Origin: Chryseobacterium gambrini
Lineage (GTDB): Bacteria > Bacteroidota > Bacteroidia > Flavobacteriales > Weeksellaceae
DNA length: 64,000 nucleotides
Direction: 5' to 3'
NCBI RefSeq assembly: GCF_900156825.1
Contig: NZ_FTOV01000002.1
Location: 434,001 to 498,000, forward strand
Positions 1 to 7,634 of the stretch are shown here, piece by piece. The notes beneath the pieces were generated by a model. It did not search any database. It saw only the letters and a list, made by a program, of their open reading frames with translations, and was not told the DNA's origin. Numbering within the stretch: the first letter of the stretch is position 1; each line of letters starts with the position of its first letter. Position numbers and translations under genes: made by a program.

Positions 1-1
1 A

Positions 2-487
2 TGGATCGATTTCAACAGAAACGGATATTTCGATATCAACGAAAGAATCCTTGCGGACGGACCAAATACGAATCCTACAGCAAGTACAACGTTTACAGTG
101 CCTGCAGATGCGTTCATCAGTCTGGTAGACTACAAATATGTAGTGATGAGAGTGGCAATGGGCAAAGATATTATTCCGGTAAATTGTACCAACTTCCCAG
201 ATGGAGAAGTAGAAGATTACACGGTAAGAATTTCTAAGCTTCCGGTTCCTAACTCGATCAATCAGTCTGATATATTGATCTATCCGAATCCGGTTAGCAC
301 AGTATTAAATGTTAAGAACATCAGTCCGAGAGGGAATTATAAGATCTATAATTCAGCCGGACAGGTGGTATCAAGCGGTATTATCTTAAACAACAAAATT
401 GATGTTCATACATTAATAAACGGCGTTTATGTAATCGATATTGAAGATTCTAAAGGAACTGTACAGAAAAAGTTCATTAAAGAATAA
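2..487 (+). CDS. C-terminal part of a T9SS-secreted protein with GEVEDY and sorting domains (5' end outside window)
   Basis: The open frame enters from the left edge, so only the last 161 codons are visible. The first part reads WIDFNRNGYFDINER and ends in GEVEDYTV, the hallmark of the GEVED domain found near the C-terminus of secreted Bacteroidota proteases and adhesins. The last ~75 residues (from ILIYPNPVSTVLNV to KKFIKE) form a type A T9SS C-terminal sorting domain: a YPNP start, a YKIYNSAGQVV strand, then a GVYVIDIED strand and a basic end. The protein is therefore expected to be exported by Sec, passed through the outer membrane by T9SS and anchored or released. The catalytic or binding part lies outside the window, so the function cannot be named. 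Confidence 0.9.
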   Translation, partial: WIDFNRNGYFDINERILADGPNTNPTASTTFTVPADAFISLVDYKYVVMRVAMGKDIIPVNCTNFPDGEVEDYTVRISKLPVPNSINQSDILIYPNPVSTVLNVKNISPRGNYKIYNSAGQVVSSGIILNNKIDVHTLINGVYVIDIEDSKGTVQKKFIKE

Positions 488-507
488 AATAATTAATAAT
501 TTACACC

Positions 508-541
508 AAATAAGCCTTCAGAAATGGAGGCTTATTTTTTT
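508..541 (+). terminator. Rho-independent terminator of the T9SS cargo gene
   Basis: Ten-bp arms (508-517 and 528-537, AAATAAGCCT/AGGCTTATTT) with a 10-nt loop, followed by a T run, 20 bp after the stop codon. Confidence 0.85.
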
Positions 542-767
542 TGTTTTCTTAATAAATGTTAAAATGTGAATTATAGAAAAAATTCGACGATAATAGAATG
601 TTTAATTTGTCATATGCCGGTAATTACAGCAATAAAAGAAAGTTAGCAGGTATAAAAAAGAAAATATATCCTGTTATAATGAAATTAACAGTTTTTTAAT
701 CTTTGATAAAAATTGTTAATTGATGAAATTAATATTTCATATAGATGTATCTAAAACTAACATTTCA

Positions 768-848
768 TAAATTTGCAGTCACTCATGTTTAATTTGAGTT
801 TTCATGGTTATTAGTTTTTATCCTCGTAGAAATACGGGGATTTTTTAT
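768..848 (+). ncRNA. Candidate small RNA: promoter box to tetraloop terminator
   Basis: A perfect Bacteroidota -7 box TAAATTTG lies at 768-775. It is followed about 45 bp later by a 9-bp hairpin with a GAAA tetraloop (arms 820-828 and 833-841, one G-U pair) and a T run. Transcription would give an RNA of about 65 nt starting near 782, with a small 5' hairpin (ACTCA/TGAGT). The only reading frame inside is 9 codons long. No clear -33 TTG element is visible, and no RNA family was recognised. Confidence 0.35.
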
Positions 849-891
849 TGTACAAAGAAAAAATAGCAAGAGAGAAAGAAGAATAGAAGCT

Positions 892-1119
892 TTAATTTTG
901 GTTTTTCGCAAATAAGAACACTTTAAACCTGTCATTACTGCTGTATCTTTTACAGCTTTCATCCATAAACAAATCAGGAGATTTTTTAAACTCTTCAATG
1001 TACTTAAGACCTTCTTCGTCTATACTTGGAATAATAATGTAATCATACAGCGTTTTTGTAAACTCGCTGGAATTTTTTAAAATGTTCTTCTTGTGTTTTA
1101 ATGCTTCGTTAAATGTCAT
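892..1119 (-). CDS. Small conserved-looking hypothetical protein (75 aa)
   Basis: A soluble 75-residue protein beginning MTFNEALKHKKNILKN and rich in Lys, Glu and Asp, with no signal peptide or membrane segment. I do not recognise a named family. The start is supported by a -7-like box TAAATTTG about 15 bp upstream of the ATG on the minus strand (around 1135-1142), which would give a short 5' leader. It stands alone: its downstream side has no minus-strand terminator with a clear U tract. Length and composition are compatible with the small regulatory-looking proteins common in Chryseobacterium, but that is only resemblance. Confidence 0.65.
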   Translation of the reverse strand: MTFNEALKHKKNILKNSSEFTKTLYDYIIIPSIDEEGLKYIEEFKKSPDLFMDESCKRYSSNDRFKVFLFAKNQN

Positions 1120-1366
1120 GATTTTAGTTTATGCAAATTTAATCATTATTAAGTGAAAAAAACAGCACTCTAATGAAGAAATTTTGTATGCAATATTTAG
1201 TTTTTTTCGAAAATAAATATATAAAATATTGATTATCATTAATTTAATAATTTGTATTTTCATTTTTAATAGAATTATTTCTATGATTTAGGTCATAAAA
1301 TATAGAAATAGTTATAACTAAATTTAATATATAACATTTAAATGTTTTAATATCTCAGTAAGTTTG

Positions 1367-1390
1367 CCTCTCATTCGTGAGAGGTTTTTT
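1367..1390 (+). terminator. Orphan intrinsic terminator with UUCG tetraloop
   Basis: Perfect 7-bp stem CCTCTCA/TGAGAGG around a TTCG loop (1374-1377), followed by six T. No gene on this strand precedes it within the gap, so it may end a small untranslated transcript. Confidence 0.6.
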
Positions 1391-1474
1391 ATTATGACTC
1401 AGATCATACGGTAAAGAATGGTTTTATTGTAGCTTTAAAACTTCAATTTCCATTCGTTTTTAAACAGTTTTAGA

Positions 1475-1503
1475 AACTTCTCAGTTTTTCTGGGAAGTTT
1501 TTT
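1475..1503 (+). terminator. Orphan intrinsic terminator
   Basis: Ten-bp stem AACTTCTCAG/CTGGGAAGTT (one G-U pair) with a T-rich loop and a T run. No upstream plus-strand gene is visible. Confidence 0.55.
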
Positions 1504-1715
1504 GTTTTCGAATGTGAAAGTCTAAATAATGAATTGTCAGGAAAAAGTCGGGAAAAGTAAACAAAAATGCTAAATGCTTTAATGCTAAATGCTTTTATGA
1601 AGCTATTTAAATATTTGATGGAGTTATCATCTGTTTATTTCGTGTCTTTTTGACGTTTTTAGTTGTTTTTGTAGTAAACAAATAAAACAATAACAAAGTC
1701 CTGTTTGGAGGTTTG

Positions 1716-2294
1716 TTATTTTAATAAATTTTTCTTTTTAATATCTTCTTCTATTAGTAGATTAAATTTGTCAATATTTAATTTTTCAATTAACATTTCT
1801 AGGTGTTTTGAAGAAGGGAATAAGATAAATGAATAATCGACTTCGTCACTTCTGTTACTTTTAATAATGATATAACTTTTTCCTTTTCTATAATAATAAT
1901 CTGCATAAAAAGGAGTTTGTGAAATTATTGGACCATTCAAATAAACGCAGCTGCCTTTTAAATTCTTATTATACCATTCAATTTTTTTATCAACTGAAGT
2001 GATTTTATTGGCTATATTTATTTTATGCCATTCATTTTTCTTTTCAGCTATATATTTCAGATAGTCTAAGAAGACATAAAACTCGTGTCTGGTTAATATA
2101 AATGATGATTTTTTAAAAATAGGATCATCTGATTCAACATCAATTAATATATTTTCTACAATAGGGTCATTATCATAGTCAAGCATAATATTATAACTCT
2201 TTTTAGGATTTTCCATTGAGTAGGAGCTATATTTTATAATATTCTGACTAAGAGCTAAATTCGAAAACAAAACAAAAATTATTAATTTTCTCAT
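1716..2294 (-). CDS. Uncharacterised exported protein (192 aa)
   Basis: The N-terminus MRKLIIFVLFSNLALSQ is a short Sec signal peptide ending in the SQ pattern typical of flavobacterial exported proteins. The mature part is Lys/Asn/Tyr rich with no family motif that I recognise, no membrane helix and no lipobox. It begins 5 bp after the stop of the upstream lipoprotein gene on the same strand, so the two are almost certainly cotranscribed and may act together in the envelope. The function is unknown. Confidence 0.8.
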   Translation of the reverse strand: MRKLIIFVLFSNLALSQNIIKYSSYSMENPKKSYNIMLDYDNDPIVENILIDVESDDPIFKKSSFILTRHEFYVFLDYLKYIAEKKNEWHKINIANKITSVDKKIEWYNKNLKGSCVYLNGPIISQTPFYADYYYRKGKSYIIIKSNRSDEVDYSFILFPSSKHLEMLIEKLNIDKFNLLIEEDIKKKNLLK

Positions 2295-2299
2295 TTTTT

Positions 2300-2809
2300 C
2301 TAATTATTATTTAATTTCCACTTTGTCCCATCTTCAAAAGCGACTTCATAGGCTCTTGCACCAATAAGCTTTTTTCCATCTCTACTTAATATATCCCATT
2401 GTCCAGAATCAGTTTTGCCTGGCTTTAGTGCGTCATCAGTAAAGCCTCCACCTGTACCAGTTGAAACTCCCATATCAGCAGGCTCACCAAATGAATTTTC
2501 TCCGTACCATTCAAACCGAATTGCTGAAATTGTTTTGTCAGAGACGTTTTTATATGTTAATGCAACGTCTTTATAGGTAGAATATTCTTTTTCTACAAAT
2601 CTGTATTTTAAAACTTGAACAGGGGAATTTTTAGTTAACTCTTTATCTAAAAAACTTTCTTTTGTATCTAAATTTGCTTTTTGTTGATTTGAAGCCATAA
2701 TGCTATCAACTATTTTACCTGCTTTAGCTTCAATTTCCGGAGAGTATTCTTGCTTTTTTCCGCAAGAAAACAATAATAATATTGTTAAAGTGAATAGTGT
2801 TTTTTTCAT
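2300..2809 (-). CDS. Uncharacterised lipoprotein (169 aa)
   Basis: The chosen start gives MKKTLFTLTILLLFSCGKK, a classical lipoprotein signal with Cys at position 16. An upstream in-frame start would add 20 residues before it and bury the signal peptide, so I reject it. The C-terminal half (around ISAIRFEWYGENSFGEPAD to EVAFEDGTKWKL) resembles small beta-rich Bacteroidota lipoproteins of unknown role. It is the first gene of a two-gene unit with the exported protein that follows 5 bp downstream. Confidence 0.82.
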   Translation of the reverse strand: MKKTLFTLTILLLFSCGKKQEYSPEIEAKAGKIVDSIMASNQQKANLDTKESFLDKELTKNSPVQVLKYRFVEKEYSTYKDVALTYKNVSDKTISAIRFEWYGENSFGEPADMGVSTGTGGGFTDDALKPGKTDSGQWDILSRDGKKLIGARAYEVAFEDGTKWKLNNN

Positions 2810-2920
2810 AGTTAAAAATTTTCCGCAATATATAAAATCTTTGTAATTTTCTATTACGGAAAGCCTCAACAGAAGAAAAGGGATCGGATCATAGCCAAAA
2901 GTTGGGGAGAAAAGATAAAT

Positions 2921-2958
2921 AAAAAAATCCCTAAACGCTTAAACAGCAATTTAGGGAT
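2921..2958 (-). terminator. Intrinsic terminator of the tRNA-Cys transcript
   Basis: Perfect 10-bp stem (arms 2926-2935 and 2949-2958, AATCCCTAAA/TTTAGGGATT) followed by a U tract on the minus strand, just after the tRNA 3' end. Confidence 0.8.
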
Positions 2959-2964
2959 TTTAAA

Positions 2965-3035
2965 GAGGTACCTAGCGGATTCGAACCGCTGTAGATGGTG
3001 TTGCAGACCACTGCCTAGCCGCTCGGCCAAAGTAC
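2965..3035 (-). tRNA. tRNA-Cys (GCA anticodon)
   Basis: Read on the minus strand, a 71-nt cloverleaf can be folded. The acceptor GGTACTT pairs with AGGTACC (one G-U). The anticodon stem GTGGT/ACCAT carries the loop CTGCAAC, which gives anticodon GCA. The T arm has GGTTCGAATCC. The discriminator base is U, as expected for tRNA-Cys. CCA is not encoded. Confidence 0.95.
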
Positions 3036-3092
3036 CATTTACCATTTTTGAGGTGTGCAAATATAGTAAAATTTATTTTCGAACAAAAATTT

Positions 3093-3602
3093 TTAAGCAA
3101 TTTCTTTCGTGCCAATGCTCTCTATTTCGCTTTTTGCCTGTCTTTCAGTCTCATAATTTTTGGTATGAATTACCCTTGTATCACTCCAGCTGTCGTGCCA
3201 CCCGTTTTCGCCAAGAAAAGAAAGTACATCAAAAGGAACAAGTCTTGAAATATTCCGTATAAAATAATCCTGTAAAGTAGGAGATGTACCGTCTGTCATA
3301 ATAACTTTCGTTCCTGTAATGTATTTGCCTACTGTTTTTCCTTTTGTAAAATATTCCATAAGAAAAGTATATAGAAAATATACAACCGAAGTAAGGATAA
3401 TATCGGCAAGACGCCCAATTCCGGATAGTTTATAAATCATTGGAGTGAAATAATACATTCCAAAAACATTATCAATAAAAACTAAAGCAATACCGAGAAG
3501 GAAGAAGAACAGATTCATCACCAGTTTATCAATAAAAAGATTTGCAAATCTTTGCCATTTCGTTGCTCTGTGGATATCCACAATTTTAAGGTACTTTCTC
3601 AT
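3093..3602 (-). CDS. RDD family integral membrane protein
   Basis: This 169-residue protein has the RDD layout: a conserved basic/aspartate entry (RATKWQRFANLFIDKLV), hydrophobic segments near residues 28-48 and 72-100, the loop TKGKTVGKYITGTKVI between membrane segments, and a conserved C-terminal patch WHDSWSDTRVI. RDD proteins are small inner-membrane proteins of mostly unknown or transport-related function. The last ~25 residues form a charged cytoplasmic tail. It lies just downstream of the DUF4403 gene (gap 21 bp) on the same strand, so cotranscription is likely. Confidence 0.88.
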   Translation of the reverse strand: MRKYLKIVDIHRATKWQRFANLFIDKLVMNLFFFLLGIALVFIDNVFGMYYFTPMIYKLSGIGRLADIILTSVVYFLYTFLMEYFTKGKTVGKYITGTKVIMTDGTSPTLQDYFIRNISRLVPFDVLSFLGENGWHDSWSDTRVIHTKNYETERQAKSEIESIGTKEIA

Positions 3603-3623
3603 GTGTATTAGTTTTTAATAATT

Positions 3624-4988
3624 TTAAATTCCTGTTAGTGTTAATTTTAAAGTGGCGTTAGTATCAATCACGGCAGTAATTCCATAAGGATTGAGGAGGA
3701 TTTTGCTGGGTTTGAGGCTGAATACTTTTCCGTTCATTTTTAAGCCTTTATAATATTCTTTATTGAATGCTTCTTCGATGCTTTTCTTTGAACTGTTTTC
3801 CAGTTCTTGGGTAGGAATTCCGTATTCTTCCTCGATCATTTTTACAATTCGTCCTTTGAAAAGGAGCGTCGCTGTTTTTTGAAGGAAATTTGCCGTTTTC
3901 AGGTTGAATTTTGTGTTAGACAATACAATTTTCTTTTTGGCTTCATCATACACCGGAATCCCGGAAATGAAAGCTTTTCCGTTTACATACCCTTCGGTTT
4001 CCGCTTCTATCATTACCTTATCATCAACGCCGTATACTTTAATGTCTTTAATTTTTACGGATGAACCTCTTACATCATATTCCTTATTCAAAAACATATT
4101 TCTCGCAATATTGGTCGCTTCTGTAAACGGAATATTGGCGGTTGTCTGAAGCAGAAACTGATTTCCCAAAGTCGGAATAAATGTGAAACCCGGAGCCGAT
4201 TTTATCGCAGGAGCAGAACCCGGCTGATTTCCCGTAAATGTTTCAGAAAATACATCAATTCCGATGTTGGTATCAATCTGGTTGGCGTAAAATTTTAGAG
4301 GAGTGATGTTTACCTTTACCGGAGAAACTTTCAGCCACGTTTTGTATTCTTCAGAAATATTAAAAGGCTGTGCGAAAACATTCCACGCCATTACGGCGTA
4401 TTGCTGAAAGTTGAGCTGGGTTGCCATTTGGCTGTCGATGGTTTTACAGAACTTTTGCTGTTGTTCCACCAGACTCTTTTCCACCAGAGAAGTGATCGGG
4501 ATTTTTATTCTTCCATAATCCAGAACCGGTTTGGTTACCCATCGAAAACCATTGGGTTTTGTATTGGTTGTGATGGTCCAGTTATTCTGAAAATTTAATA
4601 CCGCATTAAAGGACATCACCGTTTCAAAAGTGGTGTTCTGATACGTGTAAATTCCCAGCGTTCCGATGCCTTTTTCTGCCCAGACTTTTAAAGGAACTTC
4701 AATCAGTATGTTTTGATTGGTTCCTCCTGCAAGACGGATAGGACCGGTTTTCCAGACTTTTACTTTAAATTGGTCATTGTCATTATCCGTGTAAGAATCG
4801 TCCTGATAAATCAGATCCTTTACCGATGCATTAATCAGATTGCTGATCTCTGAAAGCGGAATGGCAACCGGCATCGTAATACTGGATTTTACTTTCGGAA
4901 AATTATAGTTCGGAACTTCAGAACTCATCGTGGTCTGTGCGGAAACAGCCGTACAAAACAGAAGAAATATTAATTTTACAACTTTCAA
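3624..4988 (-). CDS. DUF4403 family exported protein
   Basis: The 454-residue product starts with a signal peptide (MKVVKLIFLLFCTAVSAQ) and matches the DUF4403 pattern. It has an N-terminal IPLSEISNLINASV segment, paired repeats of long beta-rich sections ('VPLKVWAEKGIGTLG', 'TIEAETEGYVNGKAF'-like), and a C-terminal section with FLQKTATLLFKGRI. DUF4403 proteins are envelope proteins thought to have a tubular lipid-binding-like fold; their role here is unknown. Its start is 32 bp from the folB stop on the same strand, so it may be the tail of the thr-folB transcript or have its own promoter. Confidence 0.85.
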   Translation of the reverse strand: MKVVKLIFLLFCTAVSAQTTMSSEVPNYNFPKVKSSITMPVAIPLSEISNLINASVKDLIYQDDSYTDNDNDQFKVKVWKTGPIRLAGGTNQNILIEVPLKVWAEKGIGTLGIYTYQNTTFETVMSFNAVLNFQNNWTITTNTKPNGFRWVTKPVLDYGRIKIPITSLVEKSLVEQQQKFCKTIDSQMATQLNFQQYAVMAWNVFAQPFNISEEYKTWLKVSPVKVNITPLKFYANQIDTNIGIDVFSETFTGNQPGSAPAIKSAPGFTFIPTLGNQFLLQTTANIPFTEATNIARNMFLNKEYDVRGSSVKIKDIKVYGVDDKVMIEAETEGYVNGKAFISGIPVYDEAKKKIVLSNTKFNLKTANFLQKTATLLFKGRIVKMIEEEYGIPTQELENSSKKSIEEAFNKEYYKGLKMNGKVFSLKPSKILLNPYGITAVIDTNATLKLTLTGI

Positions 4989-5020
4989 TTGTGTGATTTT
5001 TTATAAATGAATATCAGAAT

Positions 5021-5383
5021 TTAAGGCTTAAAACTTTTTTCAAGCTCAATACTTGCTCCTGTCATTTCGCCTTTCATCGGTGGAGCTGTTTTCGTTATTT
5101 TTAATTTGATATAATCCACCTGCGGAAATGTCTCATGAATTTTAAAGATAATTCTTCCTGCGACGTGTTCCAGCAATTTAGACTTTATTTTCATCTCATC
5201 ATGAATAATATCATTGATGTCTGCGTAACTGATCGTATCTTTCAGATCATCAGAAGCTGCTGCATTCCAGAGGTCGGTATGAAGTTCTGCATTTACAATA
5301 TAATAGGTACCAACAATATTTTCTTCCGGAAGAACACCGTGGTAAGCATATATTTTTACATTTTCTAAATAAATCCTGCTCAT
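5021..5383 (-). CDS. folB: Dihydroneopterin aldolase
   Basis: FolB converts 7,8-dihydroneopterin to 6-hydroxymethyl-dihydropterin and glycolaldehyde in folate synthesis. The 120-residue length and the pattern fit the family: YAYHGVLPEENIVGTYYIV at the N-terminus, SYADINDIIHDEMK in the middle, LLEHVAGRI, and a C-terminal KITKTAPPMKGEMTGASIE. The gene begins 5 bp after the thrC stop, so it sits at the end of the threonine operon although the pathways are unrelated. The next folate enzyme, folK, is also in this window but 55 kb away. Confidence 0.95.
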   Translation of the reverse strand: MSRIYLENVKIYAYHGVLPEENIVGTYYIVNAELHTDLWNAAASDDLKDTISYADINDIIHDEMKIKSKLLEHVAGRIIFKIHETFPQVDYIKLKITKTAPPMKGEMTGASIELEKSFKP

Positions 5384-5388
5384 AACTC

Positions 5389-6690
5389 TTAAATTTCTGT
5401 AAGCAAAAATCGTTTTAATTCTGCAAAATCGGGACTAATTTCAATACTTTTTTTCTCTTTTTTCATCAATAATTCTAAAGATTTGGGCAAATCTGCTGAA
5501 ATATGAATGGCTTTCTCTACTGCCTGAGGAAATTTTACGGGATGTGCAGTTCCCAGAATTAAGCCTTTTTTAGGATTGTCTTCAAAATATTTCTCCATGG
5601 CAGCGTATGCGACTGCGGCGTGAGGATCGAGGAGATGATAGTAATTTTCATACACATTTTTAATGACAGCCAATGTTTTTTCATCATCCACAGAATATCC
5701 TGAAATCATATCCGCTAAATCCTGAAATTTATTTTCAAAAAGCGTTAAAATTCTTACAAAATTACTCGGATTTCCTACGTCCATTGCATTAGAAAGCGTA
5801 GCTACAGTTTCTTTTATCTGTAGTTTTTCTGTTTTTAAATAGTTGGGAATAACATCGTTTTCGTTACACGCAGCAATAAAATGTTCTACAGGAAGTCCCC
5901 GGAAATAAGCCAGAATTCCGGCACACAGATTACCGAAATTTCCGCTTGGGACGGCAATAACAGGTTTTCCATTTTCTGTTTTTTTCCATTGCTTCAGCGC
6001 GAGCAGATAATAAATTTGCTGAGGAAGCCATCTTGCGACATTAATGGAATTGGCAGACGTTAAAAATAATTTTGAATTAATTTCTGCGTCCGAGAAAGCC
6101 TGCTTTACCAAATTCTGGCAATCATCAAAACTGCCATCAACTTCTAAAGCAGAAATATTTTCGCCAAGTGCGGTTAACTGCTTTTCCTGAACTTCGCTTA
6201 CCCGATTTTTTGGGTAGAGAATAACTACATTAATATTCTCAGTTTTATAGAATCCATTCGCAACGGCTCCTCCTGTATCTCCCGATGTAGCAACCAAAAC
6301 CGTTACTTTTTTATTTTCACTTTTCAGAAAGTAGGAGAGGCAGCGGCTCATAAATCGGGCTCCCACATCTTTAAAGGCTAAAGTCGGACCATGAAAAAGC
6401 TCTAAAGAACAGATGTTTTCATTGATTTTTTTCAACGGAATTTCAAAATTGATGGTTTCCGAAACAATTTCTTTTAAAATCTCCGAAGGAATTTCGTCGC
6501 CCACAAAATCTTTCATGCATCGGTAGGCAATTTCTACATCGCTGTAAAGGTCTAAATTTTCAATAAAATCTTTTTCAAATAATGGGATGTATTCTGGGAA
6601 AAACAGTCCTTTTTCTTTTCCCTGTCCTTTTATGGTAGCTGTTTTGAAATCAACAACTTCTTCTTTATCTTTTAAATTATAATACTTCAT
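5389..6690 (-). CDS. thrC: Threonine synthase
   Basis: ThrC turns O-phosphohomoserine into threonine using pyridoxal phosphate. The PLP lysine is in GPTLAFKDVGARF (Lys near residue 107), with SGDTGGAVANGF for phosphate binding and a C-terminal LGTAHPVKFPQAVEKA motif. I start at MKYYNLKDKEE, 10 bp after the thrB stop. An upstream in-frame ATG (6711) would overlap thrB by 11 bp and add a lysine-rich, poorly conserved stub. It is the third gene of thrA-thrB-thrC and is followed 5 bp later by folB. Confidence 0.95.
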   Translation of the reverse strand: MKYYNLKDKEEVVDFKTATIKGQGKEKGLFFPEYIPLFEKDFIENLDLYSDVEIAYRCMKDFVGDEIPSEILKEIVSETINFEIPLKKINENICSLELFHGPTLAFKDVGARFMSRCLSYFLKSENKKVTVLVATSGDTGGAVANGFYKTENINVVILYPKNRVSEVQEKQLTALGENISALEVDGSFDDCQNLVKQAFSDAEINSKLFLTSANSINVARWLPQQIYYLLALKQWKKTENGKPVIAVPSGNFGNLCAGILAYFRGLPVEHFIAACNENDVIPNYLKTEKLQIKETVATLSNAMDVGNPSNFVRILTLFENKFQDLADMISGYSVDDEKTLAVIKNVYENYYHLLDPHAAVAYAAMEKYFEDNPKKGLILGTAHPVKFPQAVEKAIHISADLPKSLELLMKKEKKSIEISPDFAELKRFLLTEI

Positions 6691-6700
6691 AGGCTGATTT

Positions 6701-7624
6701 TTATTTTTCAATAATTTCTATTCCTTTAGGGTTTACTTTAGAGACATAAGCGAAACTTTCAATGTCAATTGTACGGTAAACAGATTTCATCATTTCTGCT
6801 ATTTCGTATGAAATTTTTTCGTTTTCGGAAAGCATAAAAACGGAAGGTCCTGAACCTGAAATTCCTCCGCCCAAAGCGCCTAAACCGAGACTTTTTTCTT
6901 TAATTTCATCGAATTTAGGAATCAGAATACTTCTTACAGGCTCTACAATCACATCCTTTAAACTTCTTCCGATCAGTCCGAAATCATTATTCTGGATTCC
7001 GGCAACCAGTCCTGCGATATTTCCCCATTGCTCTATGGCGTCCTTCAGAAGAATATTTTTCTTCAGGATTTGTCTTGCATCGGAAGTTTTTACTTCGACT
7101 TGCGGATGAATAGCCGTTACAAATAAGTCCGGTGCATTCAGTGGAATAATATCAACAGGATTTGAAGATTTGATTAAAGTAATTCCGCCGAAAATACAGG
7201 GCGTGATATTGTCTGCATGTTTCACCCCTGAAGCTAATTCTTCACCAAACATGGCAAAATAAATCATTTCTTCTTTAGAGAGAATGTTTCCCAGTAAATA
7301 GTTGGCTCCAAAAGCGGCTCCTGCTGCACTTGCCGCACTGGATCCCAATCCGCTTCCGGGTTTTATTTTTTTATGAATGATTACCTCGAAGCCGTTTTTA
7401 AGGTTTAATTCCTCCTGAATTTTCAATAAAACTTTTCCGGCAACATTTTTTGACGTTTCTTCCGGCAGTCCGAAATCGTCTGTGTGTCTGATGATGATTT
7501 CAGAGGTTTCCAGCAGTTTCAGTTCCATTACATCAAACGGTTCATGGATTGCCATTCCTAAAATATCGAATCCGCAAACCAGATTGGCAATGGTAGCAGG
7601 AACTTTTAATTTAACTTTTTTCAT
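6701..7624 (-). CDS. thrB: Homoserine kinase
   Basis: ThrB, a GHMP-family kinase, phosphorylates homoserine with ATP. The 307-residue protein has the N-terminal VKLKVPATIANLVCGFDILG motif, the ATP-binding GSGLGSSAASAAG loop (about residues 90-102) and the C-terminal GGGISGSGPSVFML motif 3. It lies between thrA (10-bp gap) and thrC, in the usual order of the pathway. Confidence 0.96.
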   Translation of the reverse strand: MKKVKLKVPATIANLVCGFDILGMAIHEPFDVMELKLLETSEIIIRHTDDFGLPEETSKNVAGKVLLKIQEELNLKNGFEVIIHKKIKPGSGLGSSAASAAGAAFGANYLLGNILSKEEMIYFAMFGEELASGVKHADNITPCIFGGITLIKSSNPVDIIPLNAPDLFVTAIHPQVEVKTSDARQILKKNILLKDAIEQWGNIAGLVAGIQNNDFGLIGRSLKDVIVEPVRSILIPKFDEIKEKSLGLGALGGGISGSGPSVFMLSENEKISYEIAEMMKSVYRTIDIESFAYVSKVNPKGIEIIEK

Positions 7625-7634
7625 AACTCAATTT

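Larger units (their letters stand above)
1120..1715. other. Gene-poor AT-rich stretch containing two plus-strand terminator hairpins
   Basis: I see no convincing coding frame in this 596-bp stretch. It holds two isolated terminator-like hairpins on the plus strand (1367-1390 and 1475-1503), with no plus-strand gene upstream closer than position 487. Confidence 0.6.

Noticed and set aside
2866..3060. Minus-strand frame across the tRNA-Cys gene
   Set aside because: It overlaps the tRNA completely and encodes no recognisable protein.
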